From Raoultibacter timonensis (lineage in GTDB: Bacteria > Actinomycetota > Coriobacteriia > Coriobacteriales > Eggerthellaceae), in the NCBI RefSeq assembly GCF_900240215.1, contig NZ_LT964679.1, positions 992,035-1,024,130 of the forward strand: 32,096 nucleotides of DNA. Reading direction: 5' to 3'. Under the pieces are notes generated by a model. It searched no databases, was not told the DNA's origin, and was given only the letters and a program-made list of their open reading frames with translations. A program made the position numbers and the translations under genes. Positions 17,030 to 23,680 of this stretch are shown piece by piece (position 1 is the first letter of the stretch; each line of letters opens with the position of its first letter).

Positions 17030-17183
17030 CTGGCTGAGATTGACGGCTTGGTGGATATGTTTCACTGGATTGGATGACCTCTGCGTACGGTCAAACGACA
17101 CTACCTGCGTTTTTGCCATTTCTTTTTCAGGAGCACGATGCAACATGGCGATGAAAATCCACCAAGCCGTCAATCTCAGTCAG
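17030..17183. repeat. 27-base inverted repeat pair around a 100-base core
   Basis: The arm at 17030-17056 is the reverse complement of the arm at 17157-17183 at 26 of 27 positions (the mismatch is at 17033). The core between them is 100 bases. I find no target-site duplication at the outer edges and no recombinase gene nearby. Candidates are a miniature mobile element, a small invertible segment, or a leftover of an inverted duplication. Confidence 0.75.
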
Positions 17184-17352
17184 TTTTCCCGCTCGACTAT
17201 CGAGTTGCCCAAAAAGCGGAACCGCGTCCGCCGCATCACGCATCGCGTATCGTGCATTCAAGCGGAAGCCTCACTGCGTCGGCGGAGATTCCAACCGTCC
17301 GAAACGCCGCGATGCGCCCAGCTCGGCTCGTCGGGAATGCGCACGCACACGG

Positions 17353-17385
17353 AAAAGCGGCCGCCCTCATCGGACAGCCGCTTTT
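17353..17385. terminator. Terminator-like hairpin downstream of the TerC gene
   Basis: AAAAGCGGC (17353-17361) pairs with GCCGCTTTT (17377-17385) around a 15-base loop. Read on the minus strand it follows the TerC gene by about 100 bases and ends in TTTT. The symmetric T/A edges would let it work in both directions. Confidence 0.6.
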
Positions 17386-17484
17386 ATGCGCGCGTGTTAT
17401 GCAGCAATACGGGCAGCCGCCCGCACCGTCTGTTCTCTGAACGAAGTCGATGCCGAGAACGGGCAGGACGCTTCAGCGGGGCGA

Positions 17485-18597
17485 TTACTTTCCAGCAGTC
17501 GGCTCCTCGGGCTCCTCGGGCTTCTCGTTTTGATCGATGTCCTCGACCTCGACGTATTCGGCTTCGATCTCGAGCGGAGCGTCCATCGGCACGTTCGCCT
17601 TGTGGGGGGCCTCCATAAGGGCCTTGAACGTGGTCGCATCCTCCCCGTCCACCGGCATCATGATGTAGACGTTGCTGCCGATGATGACCGGCGTGATAAC
17701 CGACGCCGGCGTCGGTACGGTACCCTCTTCGACGGCTTTCTTGTCCTTCTCCATCTTCTCGAGCATTTCCTCACGCACGCGCTCGACCTGCTTGGCGGTA
17801 TCCTCGATCCAGCGATCCTTCCTCCAGGCGGCGTAATTCTTGTTGTAGCGCATTTGGATCAACTCGAGCACGATGCAGAACACCATGGCGAAGTAGACCA
17901 TGAGCTTCTCAAGCGGCATGTGCAGAAGTTCGATGCCGGTATGGAATCCCGCGCTGTCGATCACGAGCAGGGCGCCGATGGCGACGATGAACGTGAGGGC
18001 AAGCATCTTCATCTCGGGATGACCGTTGATGAAGTTCGAGATGGGATCGATGAAAATCATCATCATGAATACGGCGAGCATGACGGCGATGATCATGATG
18101 ATGAGCTGATCGACCATGCCGACGGCCGTGATGACCGAGTCGATGGAGAACACCAAGTCCATGACCATGATAGTGCCCACCGCCTGAGGCAACGTGACCA
18201 TATGAAGCGCTTTATGCTCCTCGCAATGCTCGGCTTTGATTTCGGTAAGCCTGAGCATATCGCGCAGCTCGGCGATGCCCTTGTAGATAAGGTAGGCGCC
18301 GCCGATGAGCAATACGAGATCGCGCACCGAGAACCCATGGGAATACGCACCGAGATCGACGGTGAACAGCGGATCGGTCATATGCACCAGATACGATGCG
18401 AAGCAGAGGAAGACGATGCGCATGATGAGCGCGCCGGCCAAGCCGAGCTTACGGCCGATATGCTGTTTTTCCTCGGGAAGGCGGTTCGTCGTGATCGAAA
18501 TGAACACGAGGTTGTCGACGCCGAGCACGATCTCGAGGAAGATGAGCGCGACGAGGCTGATCCACGCCTCAGGTGTCGTAAAGATCGATAGATCCAC
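17485..18597 (-). CDS. TerC family integral membrane protein, probable Mn2+ exporter
   Basis: 370-residue membrane protein. LEIVLGVDNLVFISI and MDLVFSIDSVITAVG are the paired acidic motifs of the TerC family, and about seven hydrophobic spans occupy residues 10-250. TerC relatives such as Alx and YceF/MeeF export manganese or help load secreted enzymes with metal. That role agrees with the yybP-ykoY riboswitch in the leader. The last 115 residues form an unusual charged cytoplasmic tail: a helical KQVERVREEMLEKMEKDKK stretch, then a small beta-rich segment and an acidic end. The start is GTG at 18597, with AAAGGAG five bases upstream. An in-frame GTG at 18663 lies inside the riboswitch terminator and is unlikely. 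Confidence 0.9.
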   Translation of the reverse strand: MDLSIFTTPEAWISLVALIFLEIVLGVDNLVFISITTNRLPEEKQHIGRKLGLAGALIMRIVFLCFASYLVHMTDPLFTVDLGAYSHGFSVRDLVLLIGGAYLIYKGIAELRDMLRLTEIKAEHCEEHKALHMVTLPQAVGTIMVMDLVFSIDSVITAVGMVDQLIIMIIAVMLAVFMMMIFIDPISNFINGHPEMKMLALTFIVAIGALLVIDSAGFHTGIELLHMPLEKLMVYFAMVFCIVLELIQMRYNKNYAAWRKDRWIEDTAKQVERVREEMLEKMEKDKKAVEEGTVPTPASVITPVIIGSNVYIMMPVDGEDATTFKALMEAPHKANVPMDAPLEIEAEYVEVEDIDQNEKPEEPEEPTAGK

Positions 18598-18645
18598 AGG
18601 TTCTCCTTTACTCGTCTGTACTGCGCCGGGGCCGTATCCGGTCAT

Positions 18646-18688
18646 AAAAAAAGACTCCGGCACAGTTTTTCCACTGCGCCATGAGTCT
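18646..18688 (-). terminator. Riboswitch expression-platform terminator
   Basis: On the minus strand the outer arm at 18683-18688 pairs with 18652-18657. The inner arm at 18673-18680 pairs with 18659-18666 (one G-U pair), around a six-base loop, and seven T residues follow (18652-18646). It overlaps the end of the aptamer, so ligand binding can plausibly prevent its formation. Confidence 0.85.
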
Positions 18689-18768
18689 CGTTATTTCAGA
18701 CACGCCAGGTTTTACCCAGGATGTTGACGTGCCGCATAGGATATATGCCAACTACTCCCCCACGGTGC
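18646..18768 (-). promoter_or_regulatory. yybP-ykoY (manganese) riboswitch leader of the TerC gene
   Basis: The minus-strand leader begins with the hallmark GGGGGAGTAG (18752-18761) of yybP-ykoY aptamers and contains the helical arms and the CATGGC segment expected before the expression platform. It ends in an intrinsic terminator 48 bases before the start codon. Known members bind Mn2+ and turn on exporters, often of the TerC/Alx or MntP type, matching the downstream gene. The aptamer limits are approximate because I recognised it by motif and context, not by covariance scoring. Confidence 0.85.
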
Positions 18769-18773
18769 GGAGT

Positions 18774-18802
18774 ATCCTACCATGAGCATTGTCGCTGCGC
18801 AA
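18774..18802 (-). promoter_or_regulatory. Promoter of the riboswitch-TerC transcript
   Basis: TTGCGC (18797-18802) and TAGGAT (18774-18779) on the minus strand are 17 bases apart. They would start transcription a few bases before the GGGGGAGTAG aptamer motif, the expected geometry. Confidence 0.6.
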
Positions 18803-18805
18803 TGC

Positions 18806-18811
18806 TATAAT
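18806..18811 (+). promoter_or_regulatory. Putative -10 box of the 18848 gene
   Basis: A perfect TATAAT on the plus strand, 37 bases before the ATG, with no clear -35. It would give a transcript back-to-back with the TerC leader promoter, whose -35 it adjoins. Confidence 0.4.
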
Positions 18812-18847
18812 GCCCGAAGTACAAAAAGCCCTCAGGAGAAAACAGCC

Positions 18848-19627
18848 ATGGCAATGCACGACAACAAGCCCTCGTACGTTGATACCGACGATGCGGTACG
18901 CTATCTCGACGGAAGCAGGCTTTCACGACCGTTCAGCATGCCTGCGCCCCAGCGTTTGATAGCCGCAGCGTTTCTTCTCGTCGCGCTCGGCATCGGCGGA
19001 TACTTCGGGTTCAAGGTCATCGACGTGGTGGTCAACGCACCGGCTCGCGCTGCCGCATCGGTAGAGGAGAACCTCAATCGCGACGTGTCGCTCGACCTCC
19101 CCTCGCTGCCAAGTCTCACTTCCTACGACGACGAGGGCATACGCGCGTCCTTCGACGAGGCGGGCTACACGGTCTACGACAAGACCGACGAGGAGATCGC
19201 CGCTGCCGGGGTCGGGTTCGACCTTATAAAACTTCCGAGCGATGTGAGCCTCGAAGAAGCGGGGGTTCTGTACCTGCAGGGAATCACCAAGCTCTCCGCA
19301 GCCGATGCTGCCAAGCTGCTCAACGGATCCTGGGAAATGATCGTCGACCGTTCGAGCGGAACCGATTACCGTCTCAAATACACCGATTTCGCCTCCGGGT
19401 CGATCGATGCAGCCATACAGAACGCCATCATAGCCGAGGGCCTCGACTCGTCTGCTTACGGCGATTCCGGCGTCGACGGTTCGGGCAATACGTTCCAGGC
19501 CGGTACGGTCGACATCGACGGATATACGTACAGCTGGCAGGTGTCCGCCTGTCCGCTATCGGGCGTCTATTCGGTTGACGGCCTCCCCGACACGGCCGTT
19601 TACGTCGGAATACGCTTGTACAGCTAA
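18848..19627 (+). CDS. Unknown membrane-anchored protein
   Basis: 259 residues, no family recognised. The N-terminal 35 residues are polar. One strong hydrophobic span (about 37-63, LIAAAFLLVALGIGGYFGF) follows, then a roughly 195-residue acidic domain with no cysteine pair or catalytic motif I can identify, probably outside the cell. Phrases such as DEAGYTVYDKTDEEIAAAGVGFD and SSGTDYRLKYTDFASGSIDAAIQNAI look like a small alpha/beta fold. AGGAG is nine bases before the ATG at 18848; an in-frame upstream ATG at 18782 lies in the promoter region. It is divergent from the TerC gene and upstream of, but separated by 190 bases from, the nap operon. Confidence 0.75.
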   Translation: MAMHDNKPSYVDTDDAVRYLDGSRLSRPFSMPAPQRLIAAAFLLVALGIGGYFGFKVIDVVVNAPARAAASVEENLNRDVSLDLPSLPSLTSYDDEGIRASFDEAGYTVYDKTDEEIAAAGVGFDLIKLPSDVSLEEAGVLYLQGITKLSAADAAKLLNGSWEMIVDRSSGTDYRLKYTDFASGSIDAAIQNAIIAEGLDSSAYGDSGVDGSGNTFQAGTVDIDGYTYSWQVSACPLSGVYSVDGLPDTAVYVGIRLYS

Positions 19628-19671
19628 ATCGATTCAAAACGGTTCTTCTGGATCTCGGTAACCTGTTGTTT

Positions 19672-19749
19672 TTTACCCTGTTCATTATTATGCTGATATT
19701 TGAATAGTAATAATCCCTACCTTGCAAGGGGTATTTCACTCCCTAAAAC
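19672..19749 (+). promoter_or_regulatory. Promoter/operator region of the nap operon
   Basis: Two weak promoter readings exist: TTTACC (19672-19677) with GATATT (19695-19700) at 17 bases, or TTGCAA (19722-19727) with TAAAAC (19744-19749) at 16 bases. An ATTATTA/TAATAAT inverted repeat (19684-19690 with 19708-19714) lies in the same AT-rich stretch and could bind a dimeric regulator. I cannot decide which promoter is used. Confidence 0.35.
19718..19733. promoter_or_regulatory. NarL-type 7-2-7 palindrome upstream of napG
   Basis: TACCTTG-CA-AGGGGTA has the layout of a NarL/NarP 7-2-7 site. The right half matches the AKRRGTA heptamer consensus exactly, and the left half agrees at five of seven positions with TACYYMT. 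A NarL-family regulator is encoded at the far end of this cluster. It overlaps one of the two candidate -35 boxes. Confidence 0.45.
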
Positions 19750-19774
19750 CCGTAACACCCCCGATTGTCCGAGG

Positions 19775-19807
19775 TTTCGTCTGGATGCACGATTGCATAA
19801 GACGAAA
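19775..19807 (+). repeat. Bipartite hairpin just upstream of napG
   Basis: TTTCGTC (19775-19781) pairs with GACGAAA (19801-19807). Inside it ATGCA (19785-19789) pairs with TGCAT (19794-19798) around CGAT. It ends one base before the GAGGGG ribosome site of napG, so it could be a leader RNA structure affecting translation or mRNA stability, or an operator. Confidence 0.5.
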
Positions 19808-19818
19808 TGAGGGGTTTC

Positions 19819-20409
19819 ATGGGTATCGCGAAATACTTGCCATATGCAGCAGCGGCCTTGCTCGGCGTTCAGGCCGTCGCCTACATCGCCCATCCGACCG
19901 ACGGCCTCATCAGGCCTCCGGGAGCACAGGGAGAGAAAGACTTCTCTTCCCGCTGCGTCAAATGCGGGCGCTGCATCGAAGCCTGCCCTTACGCAGCGCT
20001 TGTTCCCGCCAGCGCCGATGCGGGTTCTGCCGTCGGTTCCCCGACGCTCGACCTGCGCAATCAGGCATGCAGGCTCTGCCACGACTTCCCCTGCGCCGCC
20101 GCGTGCCCCACCGATGCGCTGCGCGACGTCGCAGCGGTCGAAGACGTCGACATGGGGCATGCGGTCATCGACGAAGACCTCTGCATCGCGCTGCAGGGCA
20201 TGCGCTGCGAGGTGTGCTATCGCGCCTGCCCCCTCATCGATCGGGCCATCACCATCGACTACCGCCTCCGCGAGGGCGATTCCATCCATTCCGTGTTCGC
20301 GCCGGTCATCGACGAGCAAGCCTGCGTCGGTTGCGGCCTCTGCGTCGAACGATGCGTCATCGGGCAGCCGGAAGTCGCCATCAAAGTGGTTCGCGGCGAT
20401 TCGACCTAA
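19819..20409 (+). CDS. napG: NapG-like ferredoxin with four [4Fe-4S] sites
   Basis: 196-residue iron-sulfur protein that with NapH passes electrons from quinol toward NapA. Four cysteine clusters are complete: C46/49/52/56, C84/87/92/96, C122/130/133/137 and C169/172/175/179. The LIRPPGAQGEKDFSSRCVKCGRCIEACPY segment is strongly NapG-like. Unlike typical NapG there is no twin-arginine signal: the N-terminus is MGIAKYLPYAAAALLGVQAVAYIAH, a plain hydrophobic segment with one lysine, and an in-frame stop at 19798 excludes a longer start. GAGGGG lies four bases before ATG 19819. First gene of the nap operon. Confidence 0.88.
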   Translation: MGIAKYLPYAAAALLGVQAVAYIAHPTDGLIRPPGAQGEKDFSSRCVKCGRCIEACPYAALVPASADAGSAVGSPTLDLRNQACRLCHDFPCAAACPTDALRDVAAVEDVDMGHAVIDEDLCIALQGMRCEVCYRACPLIDRAITIDYRLREGDSIHSVFAPVIDEQACVGCGLCVERCVIGQPEVAIKVVRGDST

Positions 20410-20410
20410 C

Positions 20411-20440
20411 GGGCATCTCCTCTGCCTGAGGGGATCGCCC
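20411..20440 (+). repeat. Stable hairpin in the napG-napA gap
   Basis: The arm at 20411-20422 pairs with 20428-20440 (one bulged base, one G-U pair) around a five-base loop, right after the napG stop. No T-tract follows, so it is more likely an mRNA-stability or partial attenuation element than a full terminator. It is 55 bases before the napA start. Confidence 0.55.
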
Positions 20441-20495
20441 GAAGCAGAGTTTGCATACAAAGCGTACAGACAAGACAAGTGGGAGGAAAAGCGGT

Positions 20496-23051
20496 ATGGA
20501 GATTTCCAGACGAGAATTCGTGAAGGCGACGGCAGTCGCCCTTGCGACCGCAGCAGCCGGCGGCTCGCTTTCCATGCTCGTGGCCTGTTCGGGCCAGAGC
20601 GAAAGCGCGGTTTCGGGCGGGGACACCCAGAAGTACAGCGCCGTCTGCCGTTTCTGCGGGTGCGGATGCGGCGTTATCTGCGAAGTGAAGGACGGCCGCC
20701 TCGTATCGGTGACCGGAGACCCAGACAACCAATCGAACAAAGGGCTCAACTGCGTCAAGGGTTACTACCTCGCCAAGGTGCTCTACGGCGAGGACCGCTT
20801 GACGACGCCGCTCATCCGCGACGATTCGTCGACGAAGGGCACCGAGGGCGGCCTGAGGGAGGCGAGCTGGGACGAGGCGCTCGATCTCGTGGCATCGAAG
20901 CTCAAGGAAACATGGAAGGCCGATAAATCGCGTCTTGCGTTCTGGGGATCGGGCCAGCAGCCCATCACCGAAGGCTACATCACCGCGAAGCTCTGGAAGG
21001 CGGGCCTGCTTTCCAACAACATCGACCCGAATGCGCGCCTCTGCATGGCGAGCGCGGTCGTCGGCTTCATGAACGTGTTCCAAACCGACGAGCCTGCCGG
21101 ATGCTACACCGACCTCGACTATGCCGACGTGTTCGTCACCTGGGGCGCCAACATGGCTGAGGCCCATCCGGTGCTCTACTCGCGCCTCACGGCGCGCAAG
21201 CTCAACGACCCGAACGTCAAGCACTACGACCTCGGCACGCTGCGCACCCGCACCTCCGCGAGCGCCGACAAGACGCTCGTCTTCCACCCCGGCACCGATC
21301 TCGCCATCGCAAACTGCATCGCCAACTATCTCGTTGAAAACGAGCTCTACGATGCCGATTTCGTCGAGGATCACCTGCAGTTCAAAGCGGGTACCGAAAA
21401 CATCGGCAACGCCTACGACGACGGCTACGATGCAAGCGACGTCGGCCAATCGGTCGACAAGGTATGGAACATCGAATTCGCCGAGTACGCCGAAATGCTC
21501 AAGCCCTACACCTTCGAGTACACCTCCGAGCTTTCGGGTGTCGCCGTCGAGGACCTCAAGGAACTCGCCGACGTGTTCGCCGACCCCGATAAGAAGGTCA
21601 TGTCGCTGTGGACCATGGGCGTGAACCAGCACAACCGCGGCACCTGGATGAACCACAACATCTACAACATCCACCTCCTCTCGGGTAAGATCGCCCAGCC
21701 GGGCTCGGGCCCGTTCTCACTCACGGGACAACCGACGGCATGCGGCACGGCGCGCGAGGTGGGCACGTTCTCGCACCGCCTTCCCGCCGACCTCCTCGTT
21801 GCCAACCCGCAGCACCGTCGTTATTCGGAGGCCATCTGGAACCTGCCGGAGGGCTACCTCGACGAGATCCAGAAACCGGGCTTCCATACGGTCAAGATCT
21901 TCCGCGAGATGTCGAAGGGCAACATGGACTTCCTCTGGTCGGCCCACAACAACTGGGCGCAGTCGATGCCCAACCTCACCCGCTTCCTCGGCCGCGGCGA
22001 CCAGAAAGGCGTCTTCGACACGTTCGTCGTCGTGAACGAGGTCTACCCCACCCTTTCCACCCAGTATGCCGACGTCGTGCTGCCCGCAGCGCTCTGGGTC
22101 GAGCGCGAAGGGCAGTTCGGCAACGCGGAGCGCCGTACCGCCGTGTTCGAGAAGGCGGTGGATCCTCCGGGAGACGCCAAGTGGGACCTCTGGATCATCC
22201 TGCAGGTTGCAAGCCGCGTGCTCGAGGGCGAGCAGATCGACGGCCGGGATGCGTTCGACACGCTGTTCGGCTTCATCTGGGACAAATCGGCAGGCGACTT
22301 CAAGGGCGACTCGCGTCAGACCAACATCGACATCTGGGAGGAGTACCGGACGTTCTCGAACCCCGACCTCAACGAGAAGGCGAAGGCCATCAACGACAAC
22401 GCCTCGGGAGAATTCGAGGGCAAGCTCAAGATGGAGGCGAAGCAGCTCGCCCCCTACGAGGAGTACCTCGCCAACCACGGCCTCACCTGGCCCGTCCGAG
22501 AAGTGGACGGCACGTGGCTTCCCACCATGTGGCGCTTCGCCAACGGCTCGCAGGAAGAGGGCTTCGACGAAGTCGGCATCGCCCAGTACGGCGAAGAGGG
22601 CCTCGCGGGCGGGATCAGCTTCTACAAGACCGCCAAAGGAAAGCCGTCGGTGGTGTTTCGTCCCTACGAACCTCCCGCGGAAGAACCCGACGACGAATAC
22701 CCCTTCTGGTTCTGCACGGGGCGCTTGCTCGAGCACTGGCACACCGGCACGATGACGCGCCGCATTCCCGAACTCGACCGCGCACTGCCCGAAGCGCAGC
22801 TCAACGTGCACCCCGACGACTGCACCAAGCTCGGCGTGACAGACGGCGATCTCGTGCGCGTGAAGTCGCGCCACGGCGAATTCGAGATACACGTCTCGAC
22901 AGCCGGCCGTACCGAGCCCGCACCGGGAGTCGTGTTCGCACCGTTCTTCGCGCAGGAGACCCTCGTCAACCTTGCCGTGCACGATTACTACTGCCCGCTG
23001 TCCAAGGAGCCGGACTACAAGAAGACCTGCGTCTCCATCGAAAAGGTTTAA
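20496..23051 (+). CDS. napA: Periplasmic-type nitrate reductase catalytic subunit
   Basis: 851-residue Mo-bisPGD nitrate reductase. The [4Fe-4S] ligands are C51, C54, C58 and C86, followed by the conserved Lys88. Cys183 in NARLCMASAVVGF is the expected molybdenum ligand of Nap enzymes. Long runs match E. coli NapA as I recall it, for example WTMGVNQHNRGTW, PFSLTGQPTACGTAREVGTFSHRLPAD, GRLLEHWHTGTMTRR and PLSKEPDYKKTCV. The N-terminus has a Tat motif, SRREFVKA, and a hydrophobic stretch ending LVAC at 28-31. This looks like a lipobox, so mature NapA is probably lipid-anchored outside the membrane. ATG 20496 has GGGAGG nine bases upstream; an in-frame ATG at 20451 would precede the signal with no ribosome site. 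Confidence 0.97.
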   Translation: MEISRREFVKATAVALATAAAGGSLSMLVACSGQSESAVSGGDTQKYSAVCRFCGCGCGVICEVKDGRLVSVTGDPDNQSNKGLNCVKGYYLAKVLYGEDRLTTPLIRDDSSTKGTEGGLREASWDEALDLVASKLKETWKADKSRLAFWGSGQQPITEGYITAKLWKAGLLSNNIDPNARLCMASAVVGFMNVFQTDEPAGCYTDLDYADVFVTWGANMAEAHPVLYSRLTARKLNDPNVKHYDLGTLRTRTSASADKTLVFHPGTDLAIANCIANYLVENELYDADFVEDHLQFKAGTENIGNAYDDGYDASDVGQSVDKVWNIEFAEYAEMLKPYTFEYTSELSGVAVEDLKELADVFADPDKKVMSLWTMGVNQHNRGTWMNHNIYNIHLLSGKIAQPGSGPFSLTGQPTACGTAREVGTFSHRLPADLLVANPQHRRYSEAIWNLPEGYLDEIQKPGFHTVKIFREMSKGNMDFLWSAHNNWAQSMPNLTRFLGRGDQKGVFDTFVVVNEVYPTLSTQYADVVLPAALWVEREGQFGNAERRTAVFEKAVDPPGDAKWDLWIILQVASRVLEGEQIDGRDAFDTLFGFIWDKSAGDFKGDSRQTNIDIWEEYRTFSNPDLNEKAKAINDNASGEFEGKLKMEAKQLAPYEEYLANHGLTWPVREVDGTWLPTMWRFANGSQEEGFDEVGIAQYGEEGLAGGISFYKTAKGKPSVVFRPYEPPAEEPDDEYPFWFCTGRLLEHWHTGTMTRRIPELDRALPEAQLNVHPDDCTKLGVTDGDLVRVKSRHGEFEIHVSTAGRTEPAPGVVFAPFFAQETLVNLAVHDYYCPLSKEPDYKKTCVSIEKV

Positions 23052-23061
23052 GGAGCCGATC

Positions 23062-23403
23062 ATGAAAAAGCGCATTATCACGACCTGCTTGTGCCTCGCC
23101 GTCATCGGCTCGCTCGGCCTCTTCGCGGGATGCTCCGAAAGCGGTGCCACGCCCTCGGGCACCTCGGATCCGAAAGCGGGCGCCCTCGGCGCGCCTGCCC
23201 TCCAGCCCGCAGACCACGAGGGCAAGTTCGAGCGCGGCGGCTCCCGTATGTGCTACGGATGCCACGGCAACGGATCGCTCGCCAACCCCCAGCTGACCGG
23301 AGCCGTCATCATCCCCGAAGACCACTACGTCGACGGGAGCTACGACTCCAAGGAGCTCGACCCCATCCGCGCGGAGTGCATCACCTGCCATCCGGTCGCC
23401 TAG
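23062..23403 (+). CDS. napB: NapB-like dihaem cytochrome c, lipoprotein
   Basis: 113-residue electron-transfer subunit for NapA. Two CxxCH haem sites are present: C64/C67/H68 (CYGCH) and C106/C109/H110 (CITCH). His52 and His88 sit where NapB supplies the distal axial ligands, as in the DHYVDG...PIRAECITCH stretch. The N-terminus is a lipoprotein signal ending LFAGC (Cys24), so the cytochrome is membrane-tethered like NapA. It is shorter than proteobacterial NapB (about 150). AAGGAG precedes ATG 23062, ten bases after napA. Haem attachment needs a cytochrome c maturation system that is not in this window. Confidence 0.92.
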   Translation: MKKRIITTCLCLAVIGSLGLFAGCSESGATPSGTSDPKAGALGAPALQPADHEGKFERGGSRMCYGCHGNGSLANPQLTGAVIIPEDHYVDGSYDSKELDPIRAECITCHPVA

Positions 23404-23423
23404 CGGCCAGAAAGGAACATCCC

Positions 23424-23672
23424 ATGGTTATCTCAAGCCTCGTCGTCGACGCCGTGCCGGGCACCGAAGACGCCATCGCGCAGAGCCTCGCCGCCATCGA
23501 CGGCGTCGAGGTCCACAACAGGGAGGAGAACCGCCTCGTCGTGACCATCGAAGCCGAAACGGTCGACGCCTCGCATGCGGTCGCAAGCAGCTTCATCGAG
23601 ATCGACGGCGTCATGAACATCAACCTCGTCTACGCGAACTTCGAAGACGATCCCAGCCTCAGAAAGGCTTGA
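23424..23672 (+). CDS. napD: NapD-like signal-peptide chaperone
   Basis: 82-residue ferredoxin-fold chaperone of the NapD family, which binds the Tat signal of NapA in the cytoplasm until the cofactor is inserted. SSLVVDAVPGTEDAIAQSLAAIDGVEVH, RLVVTIEAE and GVMNINLVYANFEDD follow the NapD pattern from strand to strand. AAAGGA lies about seven bases before ATG 23424. A longer open frame extends upstream through napB but is only the overlapping antiphase of that gene. Its presence supports real Tat export of this NapA. Confidence 0.92.
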   Translation: MVISSLVVDAVPGTEDAIAQSLAAIDGVEVHNREENRLVVTIEAETVDASHAVASSFIEIDGVMNINLVYANFEDDPSLRKA

Positions 23673-23680
23673 GGCGAACC

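Larger units (their letters stand above)
16881..17484. other. Non-coding spacer between the DUF559 and TerC genes
   Basis: About 600 bases with no open frame that resembles a protein. It contains a 9-base-pair hairpin (16905-16913 with 16918-16926), a 27-base inverted repeat pair (17030-17183), and a terminator-like stem (17353-17385). Short frames starting inside the two repeat arms both spell IHQAVNLSQ and then diverge, which suggests a duplicated gene fragment rather than two genes. Confidence 0.6.

Noticed and set aside
17022..17618. Plus-strand 198-codon frame through the spacer and into the TerC gene
   Set aside because: Low-complexity Arg/Pro/Ser composition, partly antisense to the real TerC gene, and starts in a repeat arm.
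18598..18663. Longer TerC reading frame starting at 18663
   Set aside because: That GTG lies inside the stem of the riboswitch terminator and has no ribosome site. GTG 18597 has AAAGGAG at ideal spacing.
20451..20495. Start of NapA 15 codons earlier
   Set aside because: No ribosome site, and it would put unusual residues before the Tat signal. ATG 20496 is preceded by GGGAGG.
23091..23423. N-terminal extension of NapD reaching back into napB
   Set aside because: It is an alternate frame of the napB gene. ATG 23424 has its own ribosome site and gives a normal-length NapD.
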